Below are positions 1-11,102 of a DNA stretch of 64,000 bases, piece by piece. The stretch's first letter is position 1, and each line of letters starts with the position of its first letter. The stretch is from contig JAWQUS010000023.1 of NCBI GenBank assembly GCA_036365455.1, positions 6,758,001 through 6,822,000 of the forward strand, read 5' to 3'. The DNA comes from Macrosoma leucophasiata. Its lineage: Eukaryota > Arthropoda > Insecta > Lepidoptera > Hedylidae. The notes under the pieces are model-generated. The model saw nothing but the letters and a program-made list of their open reading frames with translations. It was not told the DNA's origin and searched no databases. The position numbers were made by a program, and so were the translations under genes.

Positions 1-1251
1 GCTCCACCAGTAAAACACCACACTTCTCAGTTCCCACGAAAAAACTACCGCCAGCAGTGGCTGGCCATCCCGCGTATTGTGTTTATTCCCGCTGTACTGA
101 TATGATTTGATCGTCATTCTTCGATAAGCTGTACGTACTCTCTTTCATTCGTGGGCGCTGGGGTTGTCACGATCCCACACACAAGATTAACGAATGAACA
201 TCTCCAATCAATTATTATTCTTAAAATAACTTCCACGAATATGGTACCTTCCTGACATCAATGAGCTTGTCAAAAACAAGAGAAGTCAGGTATCTGGATC
301 CTCGAGCTCTAAATAAATTACCCTCTTTCTTACCTTTGATATGCTGAACTAAATAAATAAAGATGTTATAATAATAAAGTATGCTTTAGTTTTTTTATTT
401 GTACTTGGCCCGCCTACACATTCTAAATCTAATTAAATGGCCCTCTGAAAAATTGAGTTTGACACCCCTGACCTAGAGGAATACTTAAGAGAAGGAGGTG
501 CTATAAAGTCTACGAAGAAAGGAAAAACAAAACACTGATGATTGTGGCGTCACAAGTGTTGGGCTTTCCATGAAAAAATATCACATTTCATGAAAAGCCA
601 ATAAACATGACCTATAGATGAACATCCGATAGGAGTAGTCCGCTCTCTGTATTCGAAGAGTTCTAGTTGTCAATCTACATACATAGTTAAGTATCACAAA
701 GTTACACACATTGCTAGTTACCTCCGTAACTCCGTAGTATACGCAATCACTCACCGAGGCGTGACGAACACGTAAATCATAATTATTTTAAAGTTGCCAG
801 ATAGACGAAAAACCATGCTTTATCTACTGCAAACAACACAACACTAAGCTGTGAGAGAAGAAAAAACGTTTCATGTAGAGTGCGATGCCAAGATCAACAA
901 TCTCCTAAAGTAATCATAACGATTTCAGTGTAAAGGTACTTAAAAAAAAAATATACAACTTTAAACCGTGCGAAAGTAGGACCAATCCCCGTAGAGCTAA
1001 GTTCCACCCGTGGTTAAGTTGCAATACGAAAAAAAGTTGCTATATATATATAGGACATTCGCAAAAACAAACGAGAAATTGGAACAAGGAATTGTTTTGA
1101 AGTGAGCAGAGTGATAGTAAGGCGCGAGGGAATTCAATAAGGAAACCCAGCGTTGCTCGATTTATCAGATCTTTGACATTGTATTGGAATATTGGATTTT
1201 TCTAGCACATATATATTCATCCCAACATACTTGAGGTCAACTAAATACTAA
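1..1251. other. gene-free spacer
   Basis: No convincing exon seen. The first 15 bases match the end of the poly(A)-tailed retrotransposon family described at 8448-8737, so a copy probably runs off the left edge. The rest is AT-rich unique-looking sequence. Confidence 0.4.
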
Positions 1252-1403
1252 CCCCCTTATTCATAAACATAAATTAGATACGATGTAACAAAAACATACT
1301 TCGTCTTTATGTTGCATCGGCAATTGGACAATTGGACAAGTTAGAAAAAGACAAAAGAGTTATTAGCAACTCTTGCTAAAATACGAATGATTATGAATTA
1401 GGG
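1252..1403. repeat. TAA-flanked palindromic MITE, family 1 (copy a, degraded)
   Basis: The left end reads CCCCCTTATTCATAAAC and the right end is its diverged inverse. TAA precedes the left end and TAG follows the right one. Same family as the copies at 7113, 10957, 28972, 38367 and 58005. Non-coding. A PIF/Harbinger-type non-autonomous element is my inference from the 3-bp TAA target duplication seen at better-preserved copies. Confidence 0.6.
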
Positions 1404-1418
1404 TAGTAGAATTTAATT

Positions 1419-1709
1419 CTAAGCTGCGTAAGCCGAGCCCTTCGCTTGCGGTGTCAAGTGTGGACGTGCAAGGAATCTACAACGATCACTCTCCTCGATC
1501 TCTCGAACATAACTTTCTGCAGTGTGCTCGTGGCTCACGGCGGGGATGGACGAGTTAATGGCTTTTGCAGCAACCGCTGTTACTACAGCGATTATTATAG
1601 CCGAAGTTAGAAAAAGCGATACGCAAATCCTTTTGTGATCGACAAAAAAAAACCGAGCACGAGCCGAACGCTGGAAGCGCGCTCGTTTGAATCTCGTAAG
1701 TTGGTCCAC
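1419..1709 (-). CDS. possible small single-pass membrane protein (doubtful)
   Basis: A 96-codon minus-strand ORF with one clear hydrophobic segment (about residues 29-48, ICVSLFLTSAIIIAVVTAVA) after a basic, Arg-rich N-terminus, and a hydrophilic tail. I recognise no family. It could be a real small protein or terminal exon, or a chance ORF; composition is more GC-rich than the surrounding spacer, which mildly favours function. There are no visible neighbours on the same strand, and the start is simply the first ATG. Confidence 0.2.
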   Translation of the reverse strand: MDQLTRFKRARFQRSARARFFFVDHKRICVSLFLTSAIIIAVVTAVAAKAINSSIPAVSHEHTAESYVREIEESDRCRFLARPHLTPQAKGSAYAA

Positions 1710-2688
1710 ACTACACGAATTTTGGCTCCGCTCGTGCTTGACTCGTCTAGCGTATACTGTTGATAGTTAACATTACTATTCTATTTTCTGACACAGTTGT
1801 CTTGTGGCGCTATGTGTCTGTCTTGACTGTCATCTCTTTTTGACGACTGGTCTGTGCCGTGCCACCCATCTTATATACCGTTGTTGTAGTTTGTCAAGTG
1901 TAATATAAAAACATAAATTAAATATAGCTTTTAATATAGTTTTCCGTTAATTTATTTGATTACTACATATACGCATCTCTACATTTGAAGCGTGTGATAT
2001 ATTATATCGGAGGTAGAAATAACCAAGCGAGGGCAAAGATTCCTCATGGTTGGTCTGAGTTTGGATGACTTAGGGGAAGAGATTTAAATACACTTAACTC
2101 TACCTTCTACTAACATATTAATATAAAAAAGTAATTATTAGATTATTTAATCCAAGCTGTAAGAAATATACACAACATAGGTATAATGCAAGTTAAACAT
2201 ACTAAACGACTTCCAGTAAGTCGATTATGAGATCAATCAACGGACTAACCAAATAACAGTAACGATCAAGATCGAACACATCACGCACATGTCCGTTTGG
2301 TCTGCAGTATTATGTGAGTACATTTAACCAACGTGAATAGTAGATAGGCACCTATTTGTCAATACCTAATAGCCCGATGAGTCGACGTCGAAGACAATTG
2401 TTGCCTAGACAACCGGACACCAACAAAATGCACAGTAAAGAGAATACTCAAGATCTATTTTTGTACACTTAATATCTATTATTCCCGTAACCGTATTTAT
2501 ACATTTTATATGTACCTAATGCTACTTGTGAGGAACTTTATAAAAATATGGGTGTTAAATGTTTGGACCCAGATTCAACGCTTTAAGTAGCTTATATAAA
2601 GGGGTACATATGAAAAGTACTTAATGCATTTAATTTACTTTAAACAACGACAAAATATTATTATGCACATTATTTATAAGATTGGTGC
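1710..2688. other. gene-free spacer
   Basis: AT-rich sequence in which I see neither exons nor a recognisable repeat. Confidence 0.35.
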
Positions 2689-3062
2689 AAAGGAGATGTT
2701 GCGAGCTCGGCTTTGGTTCGTACACTGCCTCAAAAAATGGGTAAATTAAAGAAGAAACCGAAAAAAATACAATAAATTTATTCATGAACATAGTTTAGAG
2801 TTACAACCACATTTAATTCAAACGATTTTATCATTTTCAATATGATAATTAGTGGAATTTGTCAAAATGACATCGCCTGCCATATTCGCCATCTTGGTTT
2901 TGAGTTGCAATTCTAACTGCGAATAGTATTTTGTAACTGCAAACAAAGCTAAATAAGTAAATATATATGTAGTAAAAAACGTGTTTATATTGATTTTGCC
3001 TGTTAATGATATTGTGTACAATATATGGCCGGCGGTCCATACATTCTTGCAACATCTCCTTT
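2689..3062. mobile_element. short TIR element, AAAGGAGATGTTGC family (copy 1)
   Basis: About 374 bp bounded by inverted AAAGGAGATGTTGC termini. Its interior matches, in inverted orientation, the element at 37733-38217, including a shared stretch reading CAACTCAAAACCAA(C/G)ATGGCGAATATGG. Short ORFs inside it are not conserved between the two copies, so it looks like a non-autonomous DNA transposon. Superfamily not identified; no clear target duplication seen. Confidence 0.65.
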
Positions 3063-3993
3063 TGAACGGACATAAATCATCAAGTTATTGATAAAATACA
3101 CAAAATTATTGTGAACGTTGTCGTCGTAATCTCTATGGAAGAAAAATGGTACATTTAAAGACAGCAACTCAACTTTCTAATGAAATTGAAATTCATAAAA
3201 TTAAACGATCATAACAATGAGGAGAAAAAATCAAGGTAAGCATTGACTGTATGTGTAATAAAAGAGAAAAAGAGTTTGAAAAGCCCAATCGAATAATCTA
3301 AACTTTAGACCTCTTCAAGTCTCAAATAAAACAATATTTTAAAAAGATACCCGCAATTTTCAAAACTTGGCAACTATAAAAGCAAAATTATCCTCTGAAG
3401 GCACCAATCTCACCACAGATTAGTAATTGTGTGATAGCACAGGTGCATCTTAACGACGTGGTATTAAAACCTGTGTGGGAAGCTCACCGGCTGCGGGGGC
3501 AATCATGCGGTTCTGACCTAATTGTCGCGAGTGGCTTCTTTCCGAAGTATTACTTTAAGCGTGTAATTGTGGCACTGGATGAAACGAAGTCTGTTATTTG
3601 CTCCTTGCGAGCTGCTAAAATATTCAGACAGCTATGAGAACGGCCCAGGCGCGCCGGGGTGTTCCTAGGTGGAAAAACGCGACTGTCATGGCACAATAGC
3701 GAGAATGGACAGATGTCTTGCAGGTCAAATTGCTACTTATAGACGACAATTTTAATAATCTATTTAATTATTAACGTGTATACGTAGCTTACTCTACCTT
3801 ACGGGTGGTATAGAACAATTAATTCATGTAAGAAATATGTGCTTTTATTTCGTAATTTTATTCAAGATATAGGTAACCCCAAATAAAAGGACGCACTGGT
3901 GTCATATATTTTGGTAAAACGATTCTATCGCAATAAATTTGAGGACATTTAGAAAACGAGGCATATGCAAAGGTTGGCATGGATCTGATCTAA
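3063..3993. other. gene-free spacer with an isolated GC-richer patch
   Basis: Holds a 68-codon plus-strand ORF (3431-3637) with no recognisable family, followed by a locally GC-rich stretch at about 3640-3700. I treat it as non-coding or an unidentified repeat fragment. Confidence 0.3.
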
Positions 3994-5278
3994 TAGGTTG
4001 GGGAAAAAGTCTTTTCGCATTATAGTATGTATGAACTTGTAATAAAATCTCTTTGGCTGTAGTATTTGTATCTAGCTGGTTTTTGGTATCATTGAAAGTT
4101 AACATTTTAAAGAACATAATTCCAAATTCAAATTAGGCAAATGTGTGATTTTCATTTGTTTTTCGTACTGTCAAGATGAGTGAATCTAATGAAGAAATTC
4201 GATACATTTTAAAATTTTACTACAGAAAAGGTAAAAATGTAACGCAAGCCGTGAAAAAAATTTGCGATGTTTATGGACCTAGTGCAGTGTCTGTGAGAGT
4301 AGCATAAATTTGGTTTAAGCGTTTTCAATCCGGAAATTTTGATGTCAAAGATGCACCTCGCTCTGGTCGCCCTATTACGGTAAAATGGATGCCGTTTTTG
4401 AAAAAGTGGAGCAAGATCGACATATCAGTAGTTACGACGTAGCTGAAGAACTGAGAATTGATCACAAAACAGTTTTGGCGCATTTGAAAAAAGCTGGGTA
4501 CAAAAATGAGCTCGATATTTGGGTACCTGACGAGCTCACTGAAAGAAACCTAATGAACCTAGTGTACTCATTTGTGATACTTTATTACGACGTAATGAAA
4601 CCGAATCATTTTCGAAGAAGCTGATAACTGGTGATGAAAAGTGGATCACGTACGACAAGAACGTGCGAAAAAGGTCGTGGTCAAAGGCCGGTCAGGCTTC
4701 ACAGACTGTGGCGAAACCCGGGTTAACTCGCAATAAGGTGATGTTGTGTGTGTGGTGTGATTGGAAGGGCATTATTCATTATGAGCTATTACCACCAGAC
4801 AGGACTATCGATTCTGAACTCTACTGCGAACAACTGATGAGATTAAAGCAAGAAGTTGAGAGAAAGCGGCCGGAATTGATCAACAGAAGGGGTGTGGTGT
4901 TTCATCATGATAACGCTAGACCTCACACATCTATAGCCACTCAGCAAAAATTAAGAGAGTTTGGCTGGGAGGTGTTAATGCATCCGCCGTATAGTCCTGA
5001 CCTTGCACCTTCAGATTTCCACCTGTTTCAGACTCTTCAGAATTCTTTATGCAATGTTAGGTTAACATCACGAGAGGACTGCCAAATCCACTTGTCGCGG
5101 TATTTTGATGAGAAGTCCCAAAATTTTTATAGCAATGGGATCATGTCCCTACCTACAAGATGGCAAAAGGTTATCGAACAAAATGGTACATACATGCTTT
5201 AGTTAAATTTAAATAAACAATATTAAAAAATGTTTTGAATTATCTTGAAAAATGCGAAGAAACTTTTTCCCCAACCTA
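3994..5278 (+). mobile_element. mariner transposon (near full length, inactivated)
   Basis: A 1.28 kb Tc1/mariner element. Inverted ends begin TAGGTTGGGGAAAAAGT on the left, and the right end is its inverse, with TA at both boundaries. The transposase starts at ATG 4176. The N-terminal helix-turn-helix region is broken by an in-frame TAA near codon 44 (about 4305), just before the IWFKRF motif. A second break, a frameshift, lies at about 4560-4575. Downstream, the catalytic part (about 4620-5202) is open and keeps the mariner DD34D signature: the Asp of TGDEKW, of HHDNARPH, and, exactly 34 residues further, of APSDFHLF. It is therefore a dead copy, though its ends look usable in trans. A second, truncated copy is at 15510-15958. 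Confidence 0.93.
4176..5202 (+). pseudogene. mariner transposase, broken by a nonsense codon and a frameshift
   Basis: DNA cut-and-paste transposase of the mariner (DD34D) family, encoded by the element at 3994-5278. Conserved pieces in order: an N-terminal DNA-binding region, the linker motif WVPDEL (about 4521-4538), TGDEKW (about 4626), HHDNARPH (about 4903) and YSPDLAPSD (about 4991). The reading frame is lost twice (early stop, mid-gene frameshift), so no full-length protein can be made. Confidence 0.9.
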
Positions 5279-7112
5279 ATATTATTGATAAAGGTTTCGA
5301 CGGCAAAGTCTTTCCTTTAAGAAAATGTGGGTTATAGGATTTGTCAAAAACCTTTCTTTTCATAAATAAAAGGTTTGAGCCTAATAAAATATTAAAAACA
5401 AACGATCGAAATGAATTCGAGATTAAAATGAGATTGAAATCATTTGAAATAAAACGAAAGTTGGGCACATTAACAAATTTAACTGAAGAAGTATGTAAGC
5501 AAAGCAGTCTTTTGTCCCAAAACCCAAGCCAACAGAGTTTCGGGGTAAGAATATTTGTAGGTGCAATAATTACTACTTTATCCATTAGCAACAGCAGTAA
5601 ATACTTATTCTTTGTTTACTTATTACTTACTTTATACTTTTTTTTTTAATTCTAGACTTACTGATTGGCTTTTGGCCAATTGGAACTACGAAAACCGTTG
5701 AAAATACCAAGAATGGCCATTCGTGGCGACGACTTTGAGCACTATTTATTACTATTTCGTCGTTGTAAATGATATAGGGGACTGCTTTCAGGGACTGGTG
5801 ATATTAGACACATGTGATGTTGTTCAAGATACAGGAAGCGTCAAATAATTATAACTGGTACCTACTGGTAAAAAGAAAGCGATATGCGAGGGTAGTAATT
5901 AAATAGAAGAGTCAAAGAATGGCCCCGAAATCATATTTGTCAAAATGATACACAGTACGTCCTCATGATTGCCACTTGACACAAAGGAATCGCGCTTATT
6001 TCACGCTCGAAAGCGTTCGCCCGCCGAGTCGCCCCGCAACGTTCAGGATAAAGCGCAACGAGCCGTAAAAACATTACAACCTTACTTACGAGACATTCCG
6101 GCTAATCTTTGTGTCATTTATATCTTTGCCCTTACGATGTAACCTTAAATACATTGGTTTATGTTTCAGTCGATTTATCCTTTAATTAACACCAACATGA
6201 TTATCTAGACACGTTAGACGACAAGATCGAAAAGGTCAAAAAAAAATATTTTAATTATTTTCCAAGAGAAAAATATCAATAGATTTTAAAGTTGTGCCTA
6301 GTTGTGCCCCCATAGCAGTACGTTTAGTTGTTTTTTTTTTTGGAATGTACTTACGTAGGCGGCACGTCTTGAGACGGCACTAGTCTACTTCACAGGGCAA
6401 TCGATGAACGCAGAAAACTCTCTACCTAAATAAATTTAGAACAACTGCCTAAGGGTCCGAACCTCGGCTTAGGGCGTTGCAGAGGGACACATAAAACATA
6501 CATGCGATTAACTATCGCCCTAGTCCCCGTTTGGTGATGACTGGAAACGACCACGTGGGTCGTACTAGGGTCGAGGCAGAAGCGGGCGCGGCGCGAAACG
6601 CTCCGTCGCGTTTGTCGGGTGATTAAATTTAGGTAACTAAGGTGTGAGGTGAGTATGTACAACAAAACTTCTCAAAAATACAACGTTAACCGCGTCCGAG
6701 GAGATAAGGAGTACTAGAGAGGCACAATCTAGCTGATTGTAGGCCTTTAGCGATGTCCGATCTAAATCATGCAATGCACTTAACTGCGTTATTGAAAGAA
6801 TTGACATTAATTTAAACGTTTTTATGAAGGTAACCTAATACTGTATAATTATTACGTTTTCTGTTGAAAACCCTTTAAAAAGAGTCCTTCCAAGTAAAAT
6901 TTGAAAGTAATGGAAAAATTAAATAGTGTGTAAAATATTTTTAAGTTAAAATTCTACATTCATGGCTAATTCTATTACTTTATATTCTTATTGATATCTA
7001 TATAAAACGTACTAGCTTTAATGGACAAGTTTATTATGTACTTTTACCATTATGTTTCATTTCATTTAATTTCGTTTCGTAATAACTTAGTGTCGGTCCT
7101 TTAAAAAACTAA
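5279..7112. other. gene-free spacer
   Basis: No supported gene. A segment at about 6335-6480 (TGTACTTACGTAGGCGGCACG onward in part) has a diverged counterpart at about 11725-11880, so an uncharacterised dispersed repeat is present. ORFs here are shadows or chance. Confidence 0.35.
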
Positions 7113-7240
7113 CCCCCTAATTCATAAACGTATTTTAGCTTGTGTTGCTAATCTCCCCTTTGTCCTTTTCTATCCTGCGCATTTGAGAATGCGACTGACA
7201 TCGACAAAACGCAACTAATGTACGTTTATGAATAAGGGCG
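7113..7240. repeat. TAA-flanked palindromic MITE, family 1 (copy b)
   Basis: Left end CCCCCTAATTCATAAACG, right end the inverse of the family terminus, with TAA directly before (7110-7112) and after (7241-7243). Shorter than the usual ~146 bp. Confidence 0.75.
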
Positions 7241-8447
7241 TAAAAATAATCAAGTTTTTTGTTTCTTTCTAAAAAACTACAGTTGCAGTTTTGTTTATTT
7301 TCATCGTAATCATACTCTGCAGCTTCTTACTCATATCTATGGCACACCGCGGACACTCCGCCAAAATTCCATACAAACGCTTATTTTGGTTACCTATTAC
7401 AAACATCAATCAGTGACGTGTAGTCACACGTGCACGCACACAGCGTAGCACGTAGGGTTATGAGGTTATGACTTTAGGCCTCGGACCGACAATATAGAAA
7501 TAAAATAATACTAGGTATGTACTTATGTAGATATTTCTTTCTTTCTATTCTTTGACCCGGTTCACACTATGCACCCCGTCAGGCCACGAGAAAAATATGA
7601 CAATTGATTTCTAATTTTATTGTTCTTGGCCGATATCGGCCAACTGCGGCTCAACAGTAAGGCAAATTTCTATTTACCAGTTTCACCCAGTTTACCGGTG
7701 CATTTTAAAAACATAAAAACACAAACACTACTTCAACAAATAGCACAAGTATTGAAAATTAACACTCACTACCTACTCATTACGTCGACAAGTCACTTCA
7801 ATCCACAAAACACTTTTAATACTAATGCAATCATATAGCGTTAAGGTAAGAAATTATAATATTGAAAAAGTTTTTAGCTAAATAAAAAAAGGTTTATTAT
7901 TATTATAAAAAAGGTTTTGTAATTGTGGACATAATTATTTTACCTTAGGTATTTTTTCCTTCGGGAAACTGAAAACTGATCTTTTTATGTCACGACTTTT
8001 TGACATACAGCCATACACTGCACATAAAGCACCATATTAATGTTAATAAATAAAATATTCGATTCGATGACAAATTAATCAAAACTAGGCCGCTCGCAAC
8101 CTCGCTGTAGAGTATCAACCGTCGCCCATAAGAGGGGAAGAGATTGGGTGAAGCGCGGCAAATGGACGGGACGTCGAAGTGTCCATTCTATACGTAGTAT
8201 TATAACATATTCTCTATAACGAGTTTGCCTAGTCACTAGTTCGAAAGAAAACAGACTACCATAACACTGACTAGAAAAATATCTTGATGAAATGAGTCTA
8301 CGAAGGGTAGTAGAGCTAGATAGGGTGGAAGGAAATAACAAAAGCCACTAACAAATAACTACACGATTTACATTGTAAATAGCAACAGAAACAATTGAGA
8401 ACTAAATTACATAACCTTTTACAGTACTCACCGTAATTACGTCTAAT
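7241..8447. other. spacer with two dispersed-repeat fragments
   Basis: 7339-7455 (containing CACACCGCGGACACTCCG) and 8100-8205 (containing CGTCGCCCATAAGAGGGG) both recur, next to each other, at 21219-21428. Here they are about 650 bp apart. They may be two parts of one repeat split by an insertion. No exon seen. Confidence 0.45.
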
Positions 8448-8737
8448 TTTTTTTTTTAATGTATTGAAAGTGGCAAACTAGCATGTTCACATTGATATTA
8501 AGTGATGACTGCAGCCTATAGACACCCACACAATGACCAGAGGTCAAAATGCAGATGCGCTGCCACTCCTGAGGCCTAAGGTGTTATGCCTCTGTGCCGG
8601 AAATTACAGGGCCGTACATTACCACCTGACCGGAACACGATAGTGCTGAACACTACCATTTAGCGGCAAGTATATTAGGTAATGCGGTGGTGCCTACGCC
8701 CGCGAGCTCCGTCACTGGAGCTCTACCACCAGTAAAA
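8448..8737 (-). repeat. poly(A)-tailed retrotransposon end / SINE-like family R (copy)
   Basis: In minus orientation it starts with ACTGGTGGTAGAGCTCCAG, forms a GAGCTC...GAGCTC hairpin, contains a long conserved body (GTAATGTACGGCCCTGTAAT) and ends in a poly(A) run, seen here as the T-run at about 8449-8458. Other copies lie at 20960-21216 (-), 21465-21698 (+), 26743-26919 (-), 27600-27899 (+), 59129-59430 (-) and 62276-62418 (+), with an end fragment at 15290-15381 (-). The poly(A) tails and variable truncation fit non-LTR retrotransposition (a LINE 3' end or a LINE-driven SINE). This type of repeat is common in Lepidoptera. Confidence 0.7.
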
Positions 8738-10399
8738 TGTCTCACAATGACCACTACAATTTAGATATAACTTTTTCCCTTTGAGGTAGTTACGTAATTA
8801 GGATAGCAGGAGACCATATTCGCCCTTAGTGGCCTTTCAGTCAAGTTATCTATTCCGTTTCCTCGTGGGTCGGCGCCACGTGAATATTTGATGTTTCTAT
8901 CGATCATAACTTCTTTGCGATGCTCCATCGAGCCCGTTTATGGTGGCTATAGCACGCCACATTTTTACTTTCTATAAAGGTAGAATTTAATACAATCATG
9001 TTATATTTTTAGTTTAATTATTTAATAGACTAGCCATTTTGGTTTAAGTTAAGCTTAAAGAAACGCAAAACGTTCTATCCATTTTCGTTTTAAAAGCAGA
9101 TAATGTCGTTAATGGATATTTCAGGTACACCGGCTGTATTCTGCGAAACGAAGTTATTTTATATAACAGCTACCCCCATGACCAACATCTTAAGGAAAGA
9201 AAAGAGTTAAACATTGTTGGACTTATTATGTAGCGAAAGCACAAAAGAAAATGAAGAATTGATTTGATTTTTCTCAAACAGAACACGATTTATTTGTTAA
9301 ATGGAGCGAATCTGTTTTTCAGATACCTAATACTCTTCCTAAGCCTATAAGTATCAACATACAAATTGAAAGAACTTCTTCAGAAAATCATCTTCGATGT
9401 TTTCTTTTAAGAAGTCAGCAGAGGAGTAAAGAGTATCACCTCGCAATCAGAATACATGTCACGTCAAAGATGATCTTGCATGCAAACAAAGGGAATGCAT
9501 CATTGTGAATTCCATTTAAATGTACAATGAGGGTTGTCTTCATGACTTATGAAGAAGCGGTGGTAAGGCGGTAAAAATAGCAAGAAACGCATCGGACGGA
9601 CGTTTCGTGAGCGTAATTGGAAAGTCTGGTGGGCGTGCCGCACGCTAGGTCTCCGTCGCCGCGTCGGGCCGGAGACATCTTGTATGTATTTGCCTCTGTA
9701 GTAATTTCCCCGTCCGTCCTTGTATATTTAAGCGCGGCGTCCATGCCGCTCTCATGCATATGTCATGAGCGGTTGCCGCGCGACGGTTTGTTGACGGTCG
9801 AGCCACGGGAACGACGACCACCGGCCCCAACCCACCATCGATAATTATTATGTTCTAGTTTCAATTCCGGTGGCCATCGATGCCACCCGGCCGCCCGCCA
9901 CCACGGCCGCCCGTTCGCGGAGGGATGAGGCGACAATTAGATTCCCGTTTTTTCTCCGATAGTCCGATGTAATCACCATGTGGTGTGTGTTGCATGTACG
10001 TTCAAATTAAAAGGTGGACACGGTAAAAGCAGTCATAAGTCCCATGCACGCACGCATAGCAATAAATAACATGAATGTATTGTCCCCATAGACAGGTAAA
10101 GTTGATGGGTTATTGAATATAAAAGTGAAAAATTTTTTGTTTGGTTTTTTTTTGTGATAATGTATTGGAGAAACAATACCTTTGTTTGGATATAAAAATA
10201 AATGGACGCTGTATACTAGACGCACCATCAGATGGATTACTCGTAAGATTTCACAGCTGTTTGACTTTGTGATGGATTACCGAAGTTACATTTTCGGAGG
10301 AGGGTCGTTCATTACAACCTTCTTATTAAGGAAAAGATGTTATAGGTTAAGATCCCATAACACAAACATTTCGTTCATCGAGTTTATGCTGCAACCCCA
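8738..10399. other. gene-free spacer with a GC-rich island
   Basis: Mostly AT-rich, but about 9590-9930 is strikingly GC- and CpG-rich. Overlapping ORFs exist there on both strands but none has a recognisable domain. It could be a promoter, enhancer or non-coding first exon; I cannot tell which. Confidence 0.35.
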
Positions 10400-10830
10400 T
10401 TTTTTACGCATATTTATGATCCAGAGAATATAAATCCACTAGGTTGCCTTTCAAAATGTGGCCGTATTTTTAAATATATATTTTTTTTTTGGGACAATAT
10501 TTCGTTGACTTGTTTTTTCAATAAAATATCGTCCACTTCACGGCAATATATGTAAAGACTCTGAAAAATCACAGCAGCCGTTGCGCACTTGGCCGCACCT
10601 CTTCGCAGCCAGGTGTAAACAGGTATGATCAAGGAAACGTTTTTACGTTGATGACATACATTAATTAGTTATATATCAAATTAAAGCTAATTTCTTTCTC
10701 ATTATTATGGTGTGCATTTGCCAAATTAAATCTGGCCGCAAATAAGGGTTGCTGGCTGTTAAAGATGGTTAATATTGTAAATATTGTGAAAAATAGCTAG
10801 CGCGTATCTCGGTAAATATAAGTACGATAT
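10400..10830. repeat. long-TIR element, family 6 (copy 2, partial)
   Basis: Matches the better-preserved element at 19937-20465: shared ACTAGGTTGCC, TTGCGCACTTGGCCGC and GGTTGCTGGCTGTTAA blocks in the same order. The outer terminal arms are mostly lost here, so boundaries are approximate. Confidence 0.55.
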
Positions 10831-10956
10831 TGATAAATTATAGATATATTATGAACCTTCCTCAGAAAACCCTCTTTCCAACATTTCAAACAGGAACAAA
10901 ATCTGTTCACAACTTGCCGATATTAGCGCATAGGTACATACAGAATTACAGACCTA
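10831..10956. other. short spacer
   Basis: Nothing recognised between the family 6 element and the next MITE. Confidence 0.3.
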
Positions 10957-11102
10957 CCCCCTTATTCATAAACGTAAATTAGATACGTTTTAGCTATAGA
11001 ATGATTTGTCTTTGTCAGTTGCATTGTCAAATGTGCAGGATAGAAAAAGACAAAGGAGAGATTAGTAAAACTTTAGCTAAAATACGTTTATGAATAAGGG
11101 GG
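10957..11102. repeat. TAA-flanked palindromic MITE, family 1 (copy c)
   Basis: 146 bp with CCCCCTTATTCATAAACG and its exact inverse at the ends. Interior nearly the inverse of copies e and f. The left flank is CTA rather than a clear TAA and the right flank is AAA, so the target duplication has decayed. Confidence 0.75.

Noticed and set aside
2818..3073. Overlapping minus-strand ORFs inside the AAAGGAGATGTTGC element
   Set aside because: They are not preserved in the second copy at 37733-38217, so they are chance ORFs of a non-coding element.
8448..8737. Helitron interpretation of repeat family R (3' hairpin GAGCTC...GAGCTC near a short end)
   Set aside because: The opposite end consistently carries an A-run and copies are variably truncated, which fits non-LTR retrotransposition better.
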